From: Notospermus geniculatus
Taxonomy: Eukaryota > Nemertea > Pilidiophora > Heteronemertea > Lineidae
DNA: 64,000 nucleotides
Direction: 5' to 3'
NCBI GenBank assembly: GCA_002633025.1
Contig: NMRB01001414.1
Span: 95,466 to 159,465, forward strand
Position numbers and translations under genes: made by a program. A model generated the notes under the pieces. That model had not been told where the DNA came from and searched no databases. It saw nothing but the letters and a program-made list of their open reading frames with translations. Below, piece by piece: positions 13,424 to 24,529 of this stretch; position 1 is the stretch's first letter, and each line of letters starts with the position of its first letter.

Positions 13424-13610
13424 CAGTGAAACCCCTCATGTGGACCATCCCTCTATGTGGACCACCCCTCTATGTGGATCGATTTTTGTCGGTCCCAAAT
13501 AAATCCTTCACATTTTCCTTAAGCTAAGTGGACCACCCCTCTACCTCGACCTGGACCACCAAAAGTAGGGTCCCAAAGTGCATGGTGACCCCTCTATGTG
13601 GACCAGGAGA
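13424..13610 (+). mobile_element. Pogo/Tigger-like repeat fragment
   Basis: It begins TA-CAGTGAAACCCCTC and contains repeated units built on TATGTGGACCACCCCTC. The left end resembles the TA-flanked CAGTGGAACCTC termini elsewhere in this window. No matching right terminus was found, so it is probably truncated. Confidence 0.55.
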
Positions 13611-14254
13611 TGCATGGACGAAGTGGTCATGCAATTCAACATGTTCGGTATCTCACTTGTAGCATCTGTTCCAAGTCCAATGTGAGATATGAAGTTATAT
13701 ATAGAGTGCAGTGAGGTGAGGATGTAAACTACGAGAGAGCCACTGCCCAGCAGGGAAAACTTGCAGCAAAATCCTTCATAATCGTAACTGACTCCAAATT
13801 TTCTGAATTTGGGAACTCTAAGTTTGACATAGCAGTGACAGGCATCCATTTTCTTGGTATCCCAAGTCTGGTCCTGCCGATGGTTGGCCCATGCATGTGT
13901 ATCTTGTGGGTTTTCAACATCTCCGATCACAATTCAACCCATGTTGTTCTCTACAGGATCGGTAGGTTGTCCCACTCTTTTTGTGTGGAGAGAATACCCC
14001 TCCCATACACTTGTATTGACAATCAAACATAAAAGATGCCATTTTGTTGAACAAAGGTCGAAATATGATATGATCTTTATAGAAATCACATTTTTGTGCA
14101 ATGAAAGAGAATTTTCACCAAACATGCAAAATGCTCTGTGCGTGATTGAAAGAAAATCATACCTGTCATAAGAAAGGTTCTGGGGATTACTTCCTAGAAC
14201 ACATTGCTAACCTGCTAACCACAAAAATCACAAAGACATGTTCACAGTTCAGGG

Positions 14255-14430
14255 ATGTTCACATCAAATGTTCACGCATGTTCACACCAAATGTTCAGGC
14301 ATGTTCACGCCAAATGTTCAGGTGTGTTCACACCAAAAGTTCAGGCATGTTCACATCAAATGTTCAGGCATGTTCACATCAAATGTTCAGGCATGTTCAC
14401 ACCAATTGTTCAGGCATTTTCACATCAAAA
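14255..14430 (+). repeat. 23-bp tandem repeat, open in three frames
   Basis: About seven to eight copies of a 23-bp unit, ATGTTCACATCAAATGTTC plus AGGC, with a few substitutions. Because 23 is not divisible by three and the unit has no stop in any forward frame, all three plus-strand frames stay open and encode the same 23-residue cycle. No flanking gene is evident, so I treat it as a minisatellite. Confidence 0.9.
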
Positions 14431-14514
14431 TCAGAAAAATCACAAATAATGTTAAGACACAATCAAACCAAATGAAAGACAGGTTCACACAAAATTCAAT
14501 TACATTATTGCAAC

Positions 14515-14660
14515 AGCAAACTGCCTGAATGACGTCGGACTTGTCAATTTCATTGTTGCCTGCAGACCCTGCTTTTATCCTGTCTCATCTTCGATAATGT
14601 GGTAATTCAGTGAAGTCTAGTTAGTTGTATGTTTTTCCAACAACTGCTGGTACCTACTTT
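14515..14660 (+). repeat. Dispersed repeat, copy 2 (first copy at 4783)
   Basis: It aligns with 4783-4925 in the same orientation with many substitutions and small indels. The copies are about 9.7 kb apart, which suggests an old transposed or duplicated element. Confidence 0.65.
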
Positions 14661-16000
14661 TGTGAGTGGTTTTCACAGGTGAAGCAAGGGGTGCTCACCA
14701 GCACTTATCAGTCCTGTCCTATCACAATGACACCAGTTCAAACCATGTGAAACCATGTGGTTAACCACAAACTACTTTCTCAGTGTGGTACTTTTTATGC
14801 CAGGCCATTATTCAGTGGTAGCATACACGTACATGGTACATGTAGTGTATACCAGAACACTGTGGACTTCACAGTAGCCTGCAGTACATTAGTAGGCCTA
14901 TTAAAACGTCAATGATCTCACAAATGAGACCAGAATGCCATGATATTAATTAATTGCTTGAAACAGCAATCAATGACTTATGAATGAAATCATAGTGAAG
15001 GCCTCAATTGCTCTGCTTGTGTGTCACATCACAGAAACGATGATGTATCTGCACCCAATTAAAATGCAGCCATTTTACATGGATAATTATACATGTATGC
15101 CCTCATGACGGAATTACATGTAGATGGCCAGTGTGATCAAACTGGTCACACAATGCTGCCAAATGCAAGGCTCAAGCTGGCCATACAATGCTGGCAAATG
15201 CAAGAGCAGTTATTGCCCTCTAATGCATTGTAGAGAAATTTGGGAAGAGAGTGGACTGAAGGAATAGCTACATACTACACTACACTACTACTCCAGCGTA
15301 CTTGACAGTATAATAAAACCGCTTCTTTCAACCGAACGCCTTCCCACTGATTGGAACGTCAGTTTTTCATCATCTACAAAAGTGAAGTGACTTGCCCAAG
15401 GAGAAGGACAAGAACTAAACACCTATACAGACCATAACAAAGAAAGGTGTGTGGATTGTTTGAATATTACTTTTTTACAGCCTTGCAGTAAAAAATCAAT
15501 CAGTTTGAAACCATCATCAGCACAAAGAACTCGAAGAACACAATTCAGGAGACTTTTGCCATCATAAATAATCGCCCATATGGCGGATGTCTTTTCTCCA
15601 CTCCGTCAATGGCCATGTCATCAGCCAATGAACACTATCACCACTGCCTGATCTGCTTGGATAGGCAGACGCAGTCACTCTGAAAGGAGTCAGGCAGCTG
15701 GCGTGGATTTTGTGGAAAAACATCACAGAGACGACTTCATGATGACTTTACTTTCTGTCATTGTGTTGTATCTGCCCATTTTCAGCACGAAAACTATCCA
15801 TTGAAAAGAGCATTCTTAAAATGATCAATACTGAAGGAGCTTGGGCCGACTTATTTTTAATATTCTTGGTTAACAATTATTATTTTTCAATGAAAATTTA
15901 TGTGTGTCTAGACCAAAATAAAGGGAACTAGTTACAGAATACTCCTTGCACCAATGTAGCACAGAATACTGGCCACAGTACCATGATCATGCAGCTTTGC
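14661..16000. other. No gene recognised
   Basis: No coding or RNA gene is evident. A tract near 15385 (GTGACTTGCCCAAGGAGAAG) resembles the 3' part of invertebrate SINEs, but I could not delimit an element. Confidence 0.45.
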
Positions 16001-16002
16001 AA

Positions 16003-16197
16003 GGGGCTGTTCATTTTCATTACTTGAGGAATCTGAGTTGTGATCCTTGGGAAAACGGAAAAAGCTATGCAGTTGCAAATTGCAGGGATTTTGTTGTGCT
16101 GTATAGAATAATTGCTGCAATTTGTAGCTTCATAGCTTTCTCCATTTTCTTAAGGATCACACCTCAGATTCCTCATTTGATGAAAATGAACAGCCCC
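16003..16197. mobile_element. Foldback element, family also at 61262
   Basis: Arms beginning GGGCTGTTCATTTTCAT and continuing through GATCCTTGGGAAAACGG pair with the complementary right arm ending AAAATGAACAGCCCC, around a centre near 16095. Much of the element recurs at 61262-61428. No ORF of its own was recognised. The 168-codon frame crossing it is a by-product. Confidence 0.8.
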
Positions 16198-18095
16198 AGA
16201 TACTGGAATGGTATTCTCTGCTTCTGGTATCTTTATGGAAGTTTTGTTTGTGTTGGTGTTTCAGGTGAGGATACCATCACCCCTACAGTCATGACAGTAG
16301 CTAATTCTTCCTCTTCAAACCATCTTAATTGTGAATGCACTGAATTAATTCACCATGGCCTCAAAAGAGAGGTCTTGACTTTCAATAGCATCAGTTGGTC
16401 AAGTGTCTCCATCACACAGCAGCTCTATGTATCCAATCAGTTAGGTGTGTAAAATTGCTTAAAATGTGGAAGACTTGTGCGTGACTTTCCAACTCGGATG
16501 ACATCAAAGGGAAGAGTAGAAAGAATTAGAGTATAAGAAAGACTTTGAGTCTCAGGAATCAGCCACCACATAGGATAGAACCAATTTTCTCATAATCTGG
16601 CACTTTTGGCTCAGAAGTAAATGCTTAAAATATCATTTTTTCCACGAATTGACACAACTTAAACTTGTCTCAAACTGATGACACAAAACTTATGATGACT
16701 TTTCAACAATCTGAGGACAAGAATCATTCATATCTCTGGCGATTAATTAACTTCAGATAAGCCTGCCTAATCACAGATCAGCTATCGTAAAATTTGTGGT
16801 AGGTCCTTACGTTTTAGGACAAAAGACGTCATAATCAAGAAGAAAAGACATTTAGCTGCCATTTTTGGTTTACAATCTCCAGTAACTAGGCAATCAAAAA
16901 CAAATGAACACATATTACCTTGGAATTGATTGTGCAAAATCAATGGTCCAAAGAAATGTGATTAATTCTTTTGTGATAGCATAATTCTTTGCATTGTAAT
17001 TAGTCAATTGGTCATTAAGAATTATGATTGCTAATTATGATGTTTAATTAAGCTTAAGAACAAAGCAATCACCCTGACTAATTGCACAGAGGGCAAACAA
17101 AAGATCCATGATAGTGACAAGGACTTTTTAAACAAAATATCCCATTTAAGATTCAGAATTTAGTTCTAACTAGAGCTTTAACAATCCTCATTTGCTGGTG
17201 ATATTGAGGGTGTAAGGGGGCAAAAGTGCTGTAGGCCTATTTCAATGCCAAGGATTTGTTGGAATTTCTCAAAAAAAACATTTAGGCCCTATAGCATAAT
17301 TTAGGCCTACATTTTCCCAACATATGAATTTGTCATTCAGCAGTATTTAACAGGCTACTACCAAACTGTTGGAATCCCAGCAGAGAGACCATCCAGATTT
17401 TGAAATGGTAGGAGGGTCCAAAAGCTGAAAGGCGTGGCATGTACCTGATGGCATACTGGACTTTGATCCCTGGGCCTGGCCCAAAAGTCAATCCATCAAA
17501 TAGGTGGCTGATTGTCTTTTTATGGTACAGAAGGCCTAGGTAGCTTCACAGGCATGACAGGCCTGGGATATCTAGTGCATCCTCACCAAAGGAAATATTT
17601 GGTGAAAATATGTAGCTATCAGCCAAAGAGGAGCAAAGGAGTTTGTGTGGAGAATGTTAGGTTATGTTTTGGGGCACTTTCCTTTCCTTGGCAGTTCAGT
17701 AGCCTAGAAGCGAAATGGCTCCAAATGGCCAAATGGTCATAGCCTGATAATAAATACACCATCTATCATCACTAACCAAAATGTTTCCCCTGCATGCCTC
17801 TGAACGCTCGAAAAACCATCACAACATAGTCCACACTAATTTTGATAAATCCTCAATGATTCCAAGTGTCAAATTGTTGTGGAATTGCGCGTAAAAGCTG
17901 AGAAATCGGTTAGTTAATCCACCGCTTTCCACACTGTTTTGACTTCAAGCATGGCCATTGAGCAGCTTATATGCAAATACACGGCGGGTTGTAACCGGTT
18001 GTGACGTCTGCACAACCATTCGCCCTGTGCGCATTCAATTTGCGCATGTTTTGCGCGGGAAATTCAATCTGGAGCAGAAAGCACATGTTTGCCAG
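16198..18095. other. No gene recognised
   Basis: AT-rich sequence with only short frames and no domain, splice series or RNA gene visible. Confidence 0.5.
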
Positions 18096-18097
18096 AG

Positions 18098-18175
18098 AAC
18101 TTTAGAGTATAAAGGTACAGACCATGTACACTTTATCAGTAAGTGTACATGGTCTGTACATTTATACTCGAAGTT
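18098..18175. repeat. Short hairpin element
   Basis: The left arm AACTTTAGAGTATAAAGG... pairs with the right arm ending TTTATACTCGAAGTT. The inner part TACAGACCATGTACACTT is perfectly complementary across a loop of about 5 bases. It is probably a small foldback MITE. Confidence 0.8.
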
Positions 18176-18321
18176 AGTTCGATGGACAAACACCTGTGGC
18201 AGAAAGACCAAGTGAGAGTTGTCATTATAATAATATAGATAGATAATTTGAAGCTTCGTAACCCTTTTGGATCTCAGCTTATACTACGGTGTGGAGTCCA
18301 CGACAGGCTACTGTCCACCTG

Positions 18322-18505
18322 TGTGGGGTCTTTTACTTGCCCTGGCATAGGCCTATAGACACTCAGGTATGAGTCTCATCCGACAGACTCTAATAGGTTC
18401 ACAGCTTTTCACATACATGTCCTGGCCGGGGATCGAACCCACTCACTGAACCTGTTAGGATTGAAAGTCAAGCCGAAGCGTGTTAGACCGCTCGACTACC
18501 AGGCC
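18322..18505 (-). mobile_element. tRNA-headed SINE, minus orientation
   Basis: On the minus strand an A box (TAGTCGAGCGG, 18499-18489) is followed about 50 bases later by a B box (GGGTTCGATCC), with class II-like spacing. Beyond it is a segment whose plus form is GGGGTCTTTTACTTGCCC, shared with the copy at 6045-6192. Confidence 0.7.
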
Positions 18506-20300
18506 AGGTTATTATTACAGAAAGTTTATGTAGCGCCTTATTACAAAAAGACTGTAGTGCTGTAGGCCTACATAAAACTGTCACGGTTGGAAACAAAGGT
18601 TGGCAGCTCTGCAAAATGGATCCAGCACTACATTGGCAGGAGTCACCACCACACTATCAGTCACACCAGTCGGGTCACAGTGGCTTGGGGTGAGATAGGC
18701 CAAGCTAGGTCTTCTGATTGGGCCCAGGCACACGGAGTTGGTTAGGCCTCCGGCCTACACAACACCACTAGGGCCGCCTATAGGTTAGGTGTCAATGTCA
18801 TCAGTCGTGTCAAATTGTGGCACATTTCCAACTCCGAAGTCCACAGTTCCTAAGCCAGGATTATCCGAATCGAAGGCCTACCGAAGGCAAACGGCATACA
18901 CCAAACACCATAATGTACAGAAAAATGTGGGCGACGGGCCCTCAGGCCCACAGGGACTCCTCTTGAGAAAAGCCAGCATAACCCCCCCGTGCAAATGCCT
19001 CCCAGCGAAATTTTGACGGATGGGGATCGAGGCAGTGGAGTAAATGCCAGTCATTCTCTGCCTTTGAGTGTCCACCCCCGTGCAATCACATCCGCGCCTA
19101 CCAGTAAGAAGACAAATTTCACGGTTAGACCACAAGTGGTAGGCCTATGGAGAATCATAAACCTGCCGCCCATTATCTCTATGTCAATGGCTGCGGGTTA
19201 GGCCAATTGGCGACCAGGGGCGCGTATGCATAAAACATCTTAAATATAAAATTTCCCTTCAACTATTTTTCCAAACAAGAGATGAGGGAAATTTTACACT
19301 TATGAAGTTTTGTGCATACGGCACTCGAGAATCCAGTCGAATATCACATTAGGTACCGAGATTCATACTTCTCTGTTTTGCGCTTTGCGCTGTTGTCCAT
19401 TCCCCATGCCTGTGGTAGGCCTACCAACAATAAAATTACTTTTTCTACCACGCACTCACATAGGAAAACGGACACGAGCAAAGCGCAAACCGCAAAGTAT
19501 GAATCTACCTAATAAGAAACTACACGTCAGTCACAAAAACTACAGAACTCAAAGCATGTGGGTGCGGTTAGTGAGAAACGTATTTCCCGCCACAAATCAA
19601 GTGCGCAGAACGAAGTGCGCAATGGCCGTTCCTGAGACCACGATAATTTGAAGATTTCCCAATAAGCTAAAGAATATCTCATCGATTCGCCACGTAGATA
19701 CACAAATCCAGTATAGTAATTGAAAATAAGAATTAAAACATTCAAGAGTTATATGTTAACGAATACTTAACACAGTAATGTTTCATAAACTTAAAATATT
19801 CAATAGCGCTTTATTTTTCGCGCAAAACATTCTTTGATACGAACCGTCGGCTGGATACAATTATAACAGTGTATTCAATTAACGCTAGAGGGCAGCATTG
19901 CCCGGCCACCTGTCAAAAACATTCACAAAACAAAAGCCAAAGGCAAGCACTGAGCCTCAGCCACAGCGAAGGCGAAGGCGAAGGGCCTGGCGGCCTACTA
20001 CTGCAATTTACTTGGGTTAGGAATCGAGTGGGCCTGTAGATCATGAGATGCAGTATAGACTTATGCGGCAAACATGAGCCAGCACCGGCAAAAAAGGGCA
20101 GAAAACCACATGAAACAGCAGAGCAGAATGACATTTCTGTTCTGATCATTCATCATTCATCAAACAAGACTTTCTTCTGAACTGTAGCCTACTGTACTGA
20201 CACTGAAGACTAGATTTAGCCTAGGCCTGGCAGGTCTAAGCCTAGGCCTCGCCCTATGGCATGGCATGGGCGGTAGGCCTACCGGTCCGGTAGGCATGGT
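18506..20300. repeat. No gene; two inverted-repeat elements
   Basis: One hairpin element lies near 19215-19316 (ends GTATGCATAAAACAT and the complement of GTATGCACAAAACTTC). A second lies near 19350-19510 (arms ATTAGGTACCGAGATTC... and ...TATGAATCTACCTAAT). No gene was recognised. TAGGCCTA-type words are frequent. Confidence 0.55.
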
Positions 20301-21122
20301 ACCCAGCTAGCAGTGTCTGTCTGGCCCAGATCTGGTTCTGATCTGCTTCGACAGGGTATCCTGGTCTGGTACTGATCTGGCATCTTGATCTGGGTCAGCC
20401 CCGCAAGTGCAAACATGGCCAGACCTGTCCCCAGATCTGGGAAACATGTCTGGCCCAGATCTGTAGGAAGAGTCTGGTTCAGATCAGTGGGGGTAATCTG
20501 GTACAGATCCGTTAGTATAGGCTTGTCGGATCTGGGNNNNNNNNNNNNNNNNNNNNNNNNNNNNNNNNNNNNNNNNNNNNNNNNNNNNNNNNNNNNNNNN
20601 NNNNNNNNNNNNNNNNNNNNNNNNNNNNNNNNNNNNNNNNNNNNNNNNNNNNNNNNNNNNNNNNNNNNNNNNNNNNNNNNNNNNNNNNNNNNNNNNNNNN
20701 NNNNNNNNNNNNNNNNNNNNNNNNNNNNNNNNNNNNNNNNNNNNNNNNNNNNNNNNNNNNNNNNNNNNNNNNNNNNNNNNNNNNNNNNNNNNNNNNNNNN
20801 NNNNNNNNNNNNNNNNNNNNNNNNNNNNNNNTGCCAGGTCCTGGCCAGATTCTTGATCCTACCAGGTCTGGGCCGGATCAGGCCATATCAGAGTTTATCT
20901 GAAATAAAAAAAATCCTGGACAAGGTGCAAAGATAGGCCAAATATCCTTACAGGATTACGGGAAAACAACTTCACAAAAATGGGCTTCATACAACATTTC
21001 ATGAAATATCTTTGCCAGACAAAAACCAGACCTGGGTCAGATGGTACATCATCTGGCCAGATGATGCCAGACCTTGCCAGAGAAAAAGTAGATCTGGGCC
21101 AGATGAACGATGTTTGCTGGGT
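20301..21122. mobile_element. Foldback element with AGATCTGG-type repeats, interrupted by a gap
   Basis: The left end ACCCAGCTAGCAG and the complement of the right end (ACCCAGCAAACATC) are related. Both run into CTGGCCCAGATCTGG-like degenerate tandem units facing each other. The interior is lost in a run of N (20537-20831), probably because the repeats could not be assembled. The open frame crossing the gap is not a gene. Confidence 0.65.
20537..20831. other. Assembly gap
   Basis: A run of N of 295 positions inside the foldback element at 20301-21122. Confidence 0.98.
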
Positions 21123-21393
21123 AGGCCCTATGACGACAAGGCCAAGCCAAGGCTAGGGCCCTTGGTAGGGGCCTAGGCCTATCTATGCCCTATATTAATA
21201 TTCATGCCTAGGCCTAGCCTAATGGCATTTCCTTTGGCCATTGAATGCCTATCCAAGAAGGTGTTAGCGGGCCAAGCCGTGTGTGCACAGAATAAGCGGC
21301 CTACCTTTTTGTGCTTGGACCCATCACTGCATTGTCCTCTTCTTTCAGCTTCCATCACCAAGTTAACAAAAGCAAGATCACCAAGAAATAAAA

Positions 21394-23559
21394 ATGGCGG
21401 CAGAAGAAACAAAGAAAGTCGTGATCATTACTGGAGCCAATTCAGGAATCGGATTCAAGGCAGCAGAGATGCTGAGCCGTGATGGATATGAAGTCATTTT
21501 GGCTTGCAGGAACCCTGAGAAGGGAGAGGCCGCAGCTGGTCTTATCAGAAATGAATATCCAACAGCCGAAGCAAGTTTTATGCAAGTATGTCATGTATGT
21601 GATTCTGAATTCTGAACAGGGCTTTATAATTTCCAAAGAAAAGTGATCTAATGTGTAACCCCCGTTAGCAGACAGCAGATAATTTCTGTCAGGACACCTC
21701 TCCATAAGCACACCAAAGTTCAGTTCTGAACAGGTCATATTTACAAAAGAAACTCACTGTTTCATTCTACTTTTCAGTTAGATCTCGCTGACATATCATC
21801 CATAAAGGAATTTGCTGATGAATTTCTCAAGCTGAAGAAACCCCTCCATATTCTGGCTTTGAATGCTGGCCTCACGATGAACTTCAAGGGACATGAAAGG
21901 CACTTCACAAAAGATGGATTTGAAGTGACCATGGGAACAAATCATTTAGGTACTGGTACCAATATATAATGTTGCGTAATTGATGTACCAGTATGCTATT
22001 TCTGTAGGCTTTTGTGAATAGCTCCCCCTCCTCCCCCCACTGAGTCCTACTCAGTTTTCGGAAGACTATGCAAGTATACCGGAATTTGAAAACTCACTGC
22101 TTCCAGGTCATTTTCTCCTAACCAATCTCTTGCTTGATGTATTAAAGAAGACAGCTGCTGACGACGGAGAGGCCAGGGTGGTGGTGACAACATCAACGTT
22201 ACATGATCCAGAGACTAAAGGAGCGTCACAGGAACGTAAGTCACCATTTGTTTCCCTTTTCATTCCTTGGGCAAGAGAGCTGTTCGACCTCAAGGAAAAA
22301 TGCTGCTGAACTGAAAATAAGCTAGAGCTTGAATCTAAGGTTTGTCATATGTGACCCGGCACAGCAAAATGAGTCGGAAGTCGCACAGAAGAAGATCGAA
22401 GGTGGAACCAGACAGCAACCGCAGAAATCGACCAAGTCAAATTTCACAATGGGCAGACAATCCTGAAATCAGCGAACCGTTGGTGTCACCTTGGACATGT
22501 TGGGTCTTCTTATGTGCGCATTCCGACTCATTTTGTCGTGCCGGGTCACATATGATGGCAAGATCCCAAGCACCTTTTGATTTGGGACAGGCAACTATAA
22601 ATTTTGAGCACTCATGGGTCAATGACTTCACAGAAAGGGGAAGACGCTTGCCTTTATGTCTACAAGAAATTATAGATTCTTAGGAGTACTATTGTACCTC
22701 TTCTTCTAGCCTCTCGTCCTGTTGACCTCGACGACTTATTGATGGCCAAAGAAGGTGCTTACACAGGGTTCCACGCCTACAGGACGTCCAAAGCTGCCAA
22801 TGTGATGTTTGCTTACGAACTTGCTCGCAGATTGGAAGGTACTGGAGTGACTGTGAATGCATTTTGTCCAGGTAAGTTATTGGAGATGCATGCCAGAGCT
22901 TGCACTCCCCACCTTAAGGACCTGTTCCACTTACACCTACACTGCAGGTGCCTTCATGGTCCTGCGTTCCGTTTACACACGTAATCACATGATATTATGA
23001 ATTCACAGGTTTCGTTCCGGAGACGGGGCTGGGCCAGAATCAACCATTTTTAGTCCGATATTTTGTTATGTATGTCCTTGGTTGGATCTTGTGGATGAAG
23101 GGCATCACCACATCGCTTAGTGACGGAGGCAAGAAACTAGTGGACGTGGCTACAAATGCTGAATATAAAGGTTGGTATACGAATGAATGAAAGGCAGGAA
23201 TATTTTGGTGTTTCTGCTGCATGAGCCAACTGCGCTACATTTGAATGAAAATACATCGAGAGCTTGTCTGACAATTGTATTGCTTTTGATATTGCATACT
23301 TCGCTTTTTTGCGTTGATGAAATTGCCAAAAAATAAAGTAAAGGTCGCTTTCAACAAAAATATGCCTTCTTTTGGAGATAAGGGAAGTTGTGAGTGTGAT
23401 TTGTTGAACTTTTCAGGCATGACTGGGAAGTATTTCACAAAAGGTGTCATGGCGAATTCATCAAAAGAATCTTACGATGAAGAGAAACAGAAGAGATTAT
23501 GGGAAGTGTCAGGCGGACTCCTCAAAATGGAAGGTTATCCTCCAGTAGAGATAGAATGA
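21394..23559 (+). CDS. Short-chain dehydrogenase/reductase, retinol dehydrogenase/protochlorophyllide reductase-like
   Basis: NAD(P)-dependent oxidoreductase of the classical SDR fold, 319 residues, in six exons with GT-AG borders and consistent phase: 21394-21585, 21778-21949, 22107-22235, 22710-22871, 23009-23170, 23417-23559. The cofactor loop TGANSGIG is at residues 13-20. An NAG motif at 93-95 is preceded by Leu rather than the usual Asn. The catalytic set is Ser151 (TTSTLH) with Tyr188 and Lys192 (YRTSK). The post-catalytic segment CPGFVPETGL ends exon 4 and opens exon 5. A hydrophobic stretch follows near RYFVMYVLGWILW. Length and motifs match animal retinol dehydrogenase 11-14-like and protochlorophyllide reductase-like enzymes. 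The substrate cannot be read from sequence. The start ATGGCGGCAG has A at -3 and opens the conserved N-terminus. The gene is convergent with INTS5. Intron 3 carries a MITE (22345-22558). Confidence 0.93.
21655..21735 (+). mobile_element. Fragment of CAGTGGAACCTC-type repeat
   Basis: In SDR intron 1, phrases such as AGGACACCTCTCCATAAG and ACCAAAGTTCAGTTC match the body of the TA-flanked elements at 30803-30979 and 61797-62351. No terminal repeats remain. Confidence 0.5.
22345..22558. mobile_element. MITE with TCATATGTGACCC ends, in SDR intron 3
   Basis: Terminal inverted repeats of about 45 bp read TCATATGTGACCCGGCACAG and continue AAAATGAGTCGGAA. They face each other around about 120 bp of unique sequence. 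A related but diverged copy lies at 38669-38860 in a MEGF8 intron. No ORF; superfamily not assigned. Confidence 0.75.
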
Positions 23560-23694
23560 TTGTGTCAGTAGTAAAGTACCGATGTTCAGCCAGTTTTATC
23601 AGAAGTTACAATCAATGGGGATAAATTGAACAGTGTTAAAAGTTTATCAGATTTTTAGATTTTGTAGAATAGTGTTTTAATTTTATAATTATAC

Positions 23695-23936
23695 CATATC
23701 AATGTAGGAAACAGATGAATTTGTTCATATCAATGTTGGAAACAGATGAATCTGTCCACGTCAGCTTTGGAAACATAATTTGTTCATATCTATGAAGAAA
23801 CATATGAATTTGTTCATATCAATGTTGGGAACAGATAATTTGTTTATATCTATAAAGGAAACAGATGAATATGTTCATATCAATGTAGGAAACAGATGAA
23901 TTTGTTCATATCGATAAAGGAAACAGGGCATACTAG
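23695..23936 (+). repeat. About 30-bp minisatellite in SDR 3' UTR
   Basis: Roughly eight degenerate units of the type CATATCAATGTAGGAAACAG plus ATGAATTTGTT, differing by substitutions and small indels. It lies right after the SDR stop codon and before a hairpin element. Confidence 0.85.
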
Positions 23937-23937
23937 G

Positions 23938-24057
23938 CGTAGTATCATTCTATCTCCTAGTTGGCTTCTAACTTTGTATACAAACACATACAAAGTTAGA
24001 AGCCAGCTAGGAGATAGAATGATACTACGCCTAGTATGCTTTTGTGCAACCGGGCCC
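23938..24057. mobile_element. Near-perfect palindromic MITE in the convergent 3' region
   Basis: Arms of about 50 bp (GCATACTAGGCGTAGTATC... and ...GATACTACGCCTAGTATGC) surround a loop of about 7 bases. On the right the element continues TTTTGTGCAACCGGGCCC, which is not mirrored on the left. That suggests the left tip was lost or replaced by the adjacent minisatellite. Confidence 0.85.
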
Positions 24058-24080
24058 AGATGATTTTCTTGGCATCTCAG

Positions 24081-24086
24081 AATAAA
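24081..24086 (+). terminator. Candidate SDR poly(A) signal
   Basis: AATAAA about 520 bases after the SDR stop codon, beyond the hairpin. It is the first canonical signal seen on the plus strand downstream of the gene. Confidence 0.4.
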
Positions 24087-24315
24087 TAATACGTCCTTCT
24101 TTACAGAACAATGTCTTGCGTCAACTCGATGGTGAAGGTTGCATATCTTGGTTGCTTCATTCACAGAACTATCTCTGGAAGTGAAAGTATCAAATTAAAA
24201 TCATTACAATGAAATAAAGAGCACCAGTGCAGGTGTAGGCATACATGATAGGAGATTAAGCAGAGAAGTAAAAGGAAAACTGCAGCCCCTACTGAAGTGA
24301 TAAAAAAAGTCCATT

Positions 24316-24336
24316 TTTATTTTCTTTCTTTTTATT
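24316..24336 (-). terminator. INTS5: INTS5 poly(A) signals
   Basis: Two AATAAA hexamers on the minus strand (24336-24331 and 24321-24316), about 200 bases after the INTS5 stop codon. Confidence 0.6.
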
Positions 24337-24529
24337 GAAAATGCAAGTTTTACAATATCCTTGATCAGTGAGCGAGTCATCGCACATTGGTAGTTACTCC
24401 CAAGTGTCTTGTTCTGAGATTTCACATGTTGAGTCACTAGTAGCTCCAAGAAGAGAACAGAAACAGGTCACTTCAAAATATCCAGAAACCCAGGTCATTT
24501 CACTGCCTCCTTAGAAACTGATCCCATTC

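Larger units (their letters stand above)
23560..24529. other. Convergent intergenic region: 3' UTRs of SDR and INTS5
   Basis: Between the two stop codons lie an AT-rich minisatellite (23695-23936), a long hairpin (23938-24057) and poly(A) signals for both genes: AATAAA at 24081 on the plus strand, and at 24336-24331 and 24321-24316 on the minus strand. The two predicted transcript ends are about 200 bp apart and need not overlap. Confidence 0.6.

Noticed and set aside
13541-13930. 129-codon minus-strand frame
   Set aside because: It starts inside the pogo-like repeat fragment and shows no domain.
14255-14430. CRISPR array
   Set aside because: The 23-bp units are directly adjacent without spacers, and the genome is eukaryotic.
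15946-16452. 168-codon plus-strand open frame
   Set aside because: It runs through both arms of a foldback repeat that also occurs at 61262, where the frame is broken.
20385-20936. Long open frames crossing N runs (also 38003-38621 and 55041-55694)
   Set aside because: They are open only because N codons hide stops.
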